Source: Bacteroidaceae bacterium
Lineage (GTDB): Bacteria > Bacteroidota > Bacteroidia > Bacteroidales > Bacteroidaceae
Direction of reading: 5' to 3'
Assembly (NCBI GenBank): GCA_017379075.1
Contig: JAFNXL010000003.1
Coordinates: forward strand, 1-33,296
DNA length: 33,296 nucleotides
In this document: one piece after another, positions 32,822 to 33,296 of the stretch
How positions within the stretch are numbered: position 1 is the first letter of the stretch
Layout of the letters: every line of letters begins with the position of its first letter
Program-made: the position numbers and the translations under genes
Notes under the pieces: generated by a model
Database searches by the model: none
The model's input: only the letters and a program-made list of their open reading frames with translations
What the model was told of the DNA's origin: nothing

Positions 32822-33079
32822 TTAAAAATACTCCGCCGCCAGTTCTCTCACGAGTTCCATATCAGCCTCAACGGTTTCATCGTCCTCGCGGATGAGCGAG
32901 AAGACGGGATAGAAACGAGTGGGGTCTTGGGCATCGGCCCCGTTGATGATGGCAGGTTGCAGAAAGTCATCCACATACACTCCGTCTGTGGCATAGATGG
33001 TACAATCATTGGCCTGAAGGTACGACTCAATGAGGTCATACACTTGCTTTTCAAAAACTGCTGAATCTTGGATGGACAT
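32822..33079 (-). CDS. Very acidic 85-residue protein, unknown function
   Basis: Read from the ATG at 33079: MSIQDSAVFEKQVYDLIESY, then a beta-rich middle (CTIYATDGVYVDDFLQPAII) and a closing REDDETVEADMELVREL region. It has 19 acidic residues against 4 Lys/Arg, a strong net negative charge, and no signal peptide. An upstream ATG at 33178 would add 33 residues but lies before the likely promoter (-7 at 33114-33107), so it is rejected. It shares its promoter-proximal box with the UmuD-like gene. Acidity of this degree is seen in DNA-mimic and anti-restriction proteins, but no family match is claimed. Confidence 0.65.
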   Translation of the reverse strand: MSIQDSAVFEKQVYDLIESYLQANDCTIYATDGVYVDDFLQPAIINGADAQDPTRFYPVFSLIREDDETVEADMELVRELAAEYF

Positions 33080-33106
33080 ATTGGCGTTTGTGTTTTTTTC
33101 TCTTTG

Positions 33107-33145
33107 CAAATATAGCACTTTTTTTTCACCTGGCAGCCATAAATC
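33107..33145 (-). promoter_or_regulatory. Promoter of the acidic-protein gene with GCCATAAATC box
   Basis: TATATTTG (33114-33107, minus strand) matches the -7 consensus; GCCATAAATC (plus-strand reading, 33136-33145) is 21 bp upstream in place of a TTTG. The arrangement copies that of the UmuD-like promoter (same -7 octamer, spacing 20 against 21). Confidence 0.6.
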
Positions 33146-33183
33146 ATAAACTTTTTCATCATACAGGAGAAAAAACATGCAGG

Positions 33184-33208
33184 GATTTCAGATTTCAGAT
33201 TTCAGTTA
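33184..33208 (-). repeat. Right copy of the perfect 25-bp inverted repeat
   Basis: Exact reverse complement of 28171-28195, built of three CTGAAAT heptamers on the minus strand. It stands upstream of the acidic-protein gene. Confidence 0.85.
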
Positions 33209-33296
33209 GTTTTTTTGTGGTGCACATAGCAGAGAGAAATGTTAGAAAATTTATTTTATAATATAATATATATATAATAAATTATATATATATTAT
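33209..33296. other. AT-only tract at the window edge
   Basis: After a short T-run the last 55 bases are almost entirely A and T with TATATA stretches. No gene is seen; it may be a gene-free spacer or the edge of an AT-rich replication or promoter region. Confidence 0.4.

Noticed and set aside
32753-33064. Plus-strand frame starting MRKQFVFLNGDFVLLD
   Set aside because: The opening looks protein-like but the rest is antisense to the acidic-protein gene, and there is no promoter; at most a gene remnant.
1-33296. tRNA, rRNA or transposase genes
   Set aside because: None were recognised by eye on either strand; a tRNA search program would be needed to exclude small RNA genes firmly.

Overview
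The window looks like a chromosomal segment of a Bacteroidales bacterium, most likely Prevotellaceae or a close relative. The evidence is several promoters fitting the Bacteroidetes pattern (TTTG or TTG, about 19-20 bp, TAnnTTTG), lipoproteins and a FadL-type outer-membrane protein, the gldE-ssb-mutY gene order, a GH2 beta-galactosidase with a signal peptide, and a VirE_N/DUF3987 protein. Start codons are generally not preceded by clear Shine-Dalgarno sequences. I saw no rRNA, tRNA, CRISPR array, integrase or transposase.

Region 1 (1-4,020) is AT-rich and accessory. It has a strongly folded leader, a secreted lipoprotein, a stand-alone SF2 helicase 10 bp behind it, a two-way terminator and a ParDE-type toxin-antitoxin pair. 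Region 2 (4,100-20,900) is mostly core housekeeping: a membrane acyltransferase, gldE, ssb and mutY (minus strand); a 29-residue basic protein and RNase G (plus strand); a minus-strand operon of a DivIC/FtsB-like protein, a small membrane protein, a DUF4369-like lipoprotein and PlsC; dnaX; a FadL-family porin; and a clpC-htpG chaperone operon. Region 3 (20,904-28,000) holds a 1,299-residue beta-galactosidase divergent from a thioesterase/EFR1-type ferredoxin/nitroreductase operon, then a patatin-like lipase. The stretch after the nitroreductase is filled with tandem arrays of 7-bp units.

Region 4 (28,131-33,208) is the most unusual part. All its genes are on the minus strand: a very acidic 85-residue protein, a UmuD-like self-cleaving protease with no DNA-binding domain but a C-terminal extension, a probable OB-fold protein, an unknown 134-residue protein, and a VirE_N/DUF3987 primase-helicase-like protein. 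A perfect 25-bp inverted repeat brackets the region. Upstream of the UmuD-like gene are four 32-bp direct repeats, each carrying a GCCATAAAT(C) box. The same box stands at almost the same distance from the -7 element of the acidic-protein gene. My reading is a small DNA-replication or DNA-damage module under its own shared control, possibly a satellite element or a domesticated replication cassette. The gene calls are well supported; the idea that they form one system is inference.
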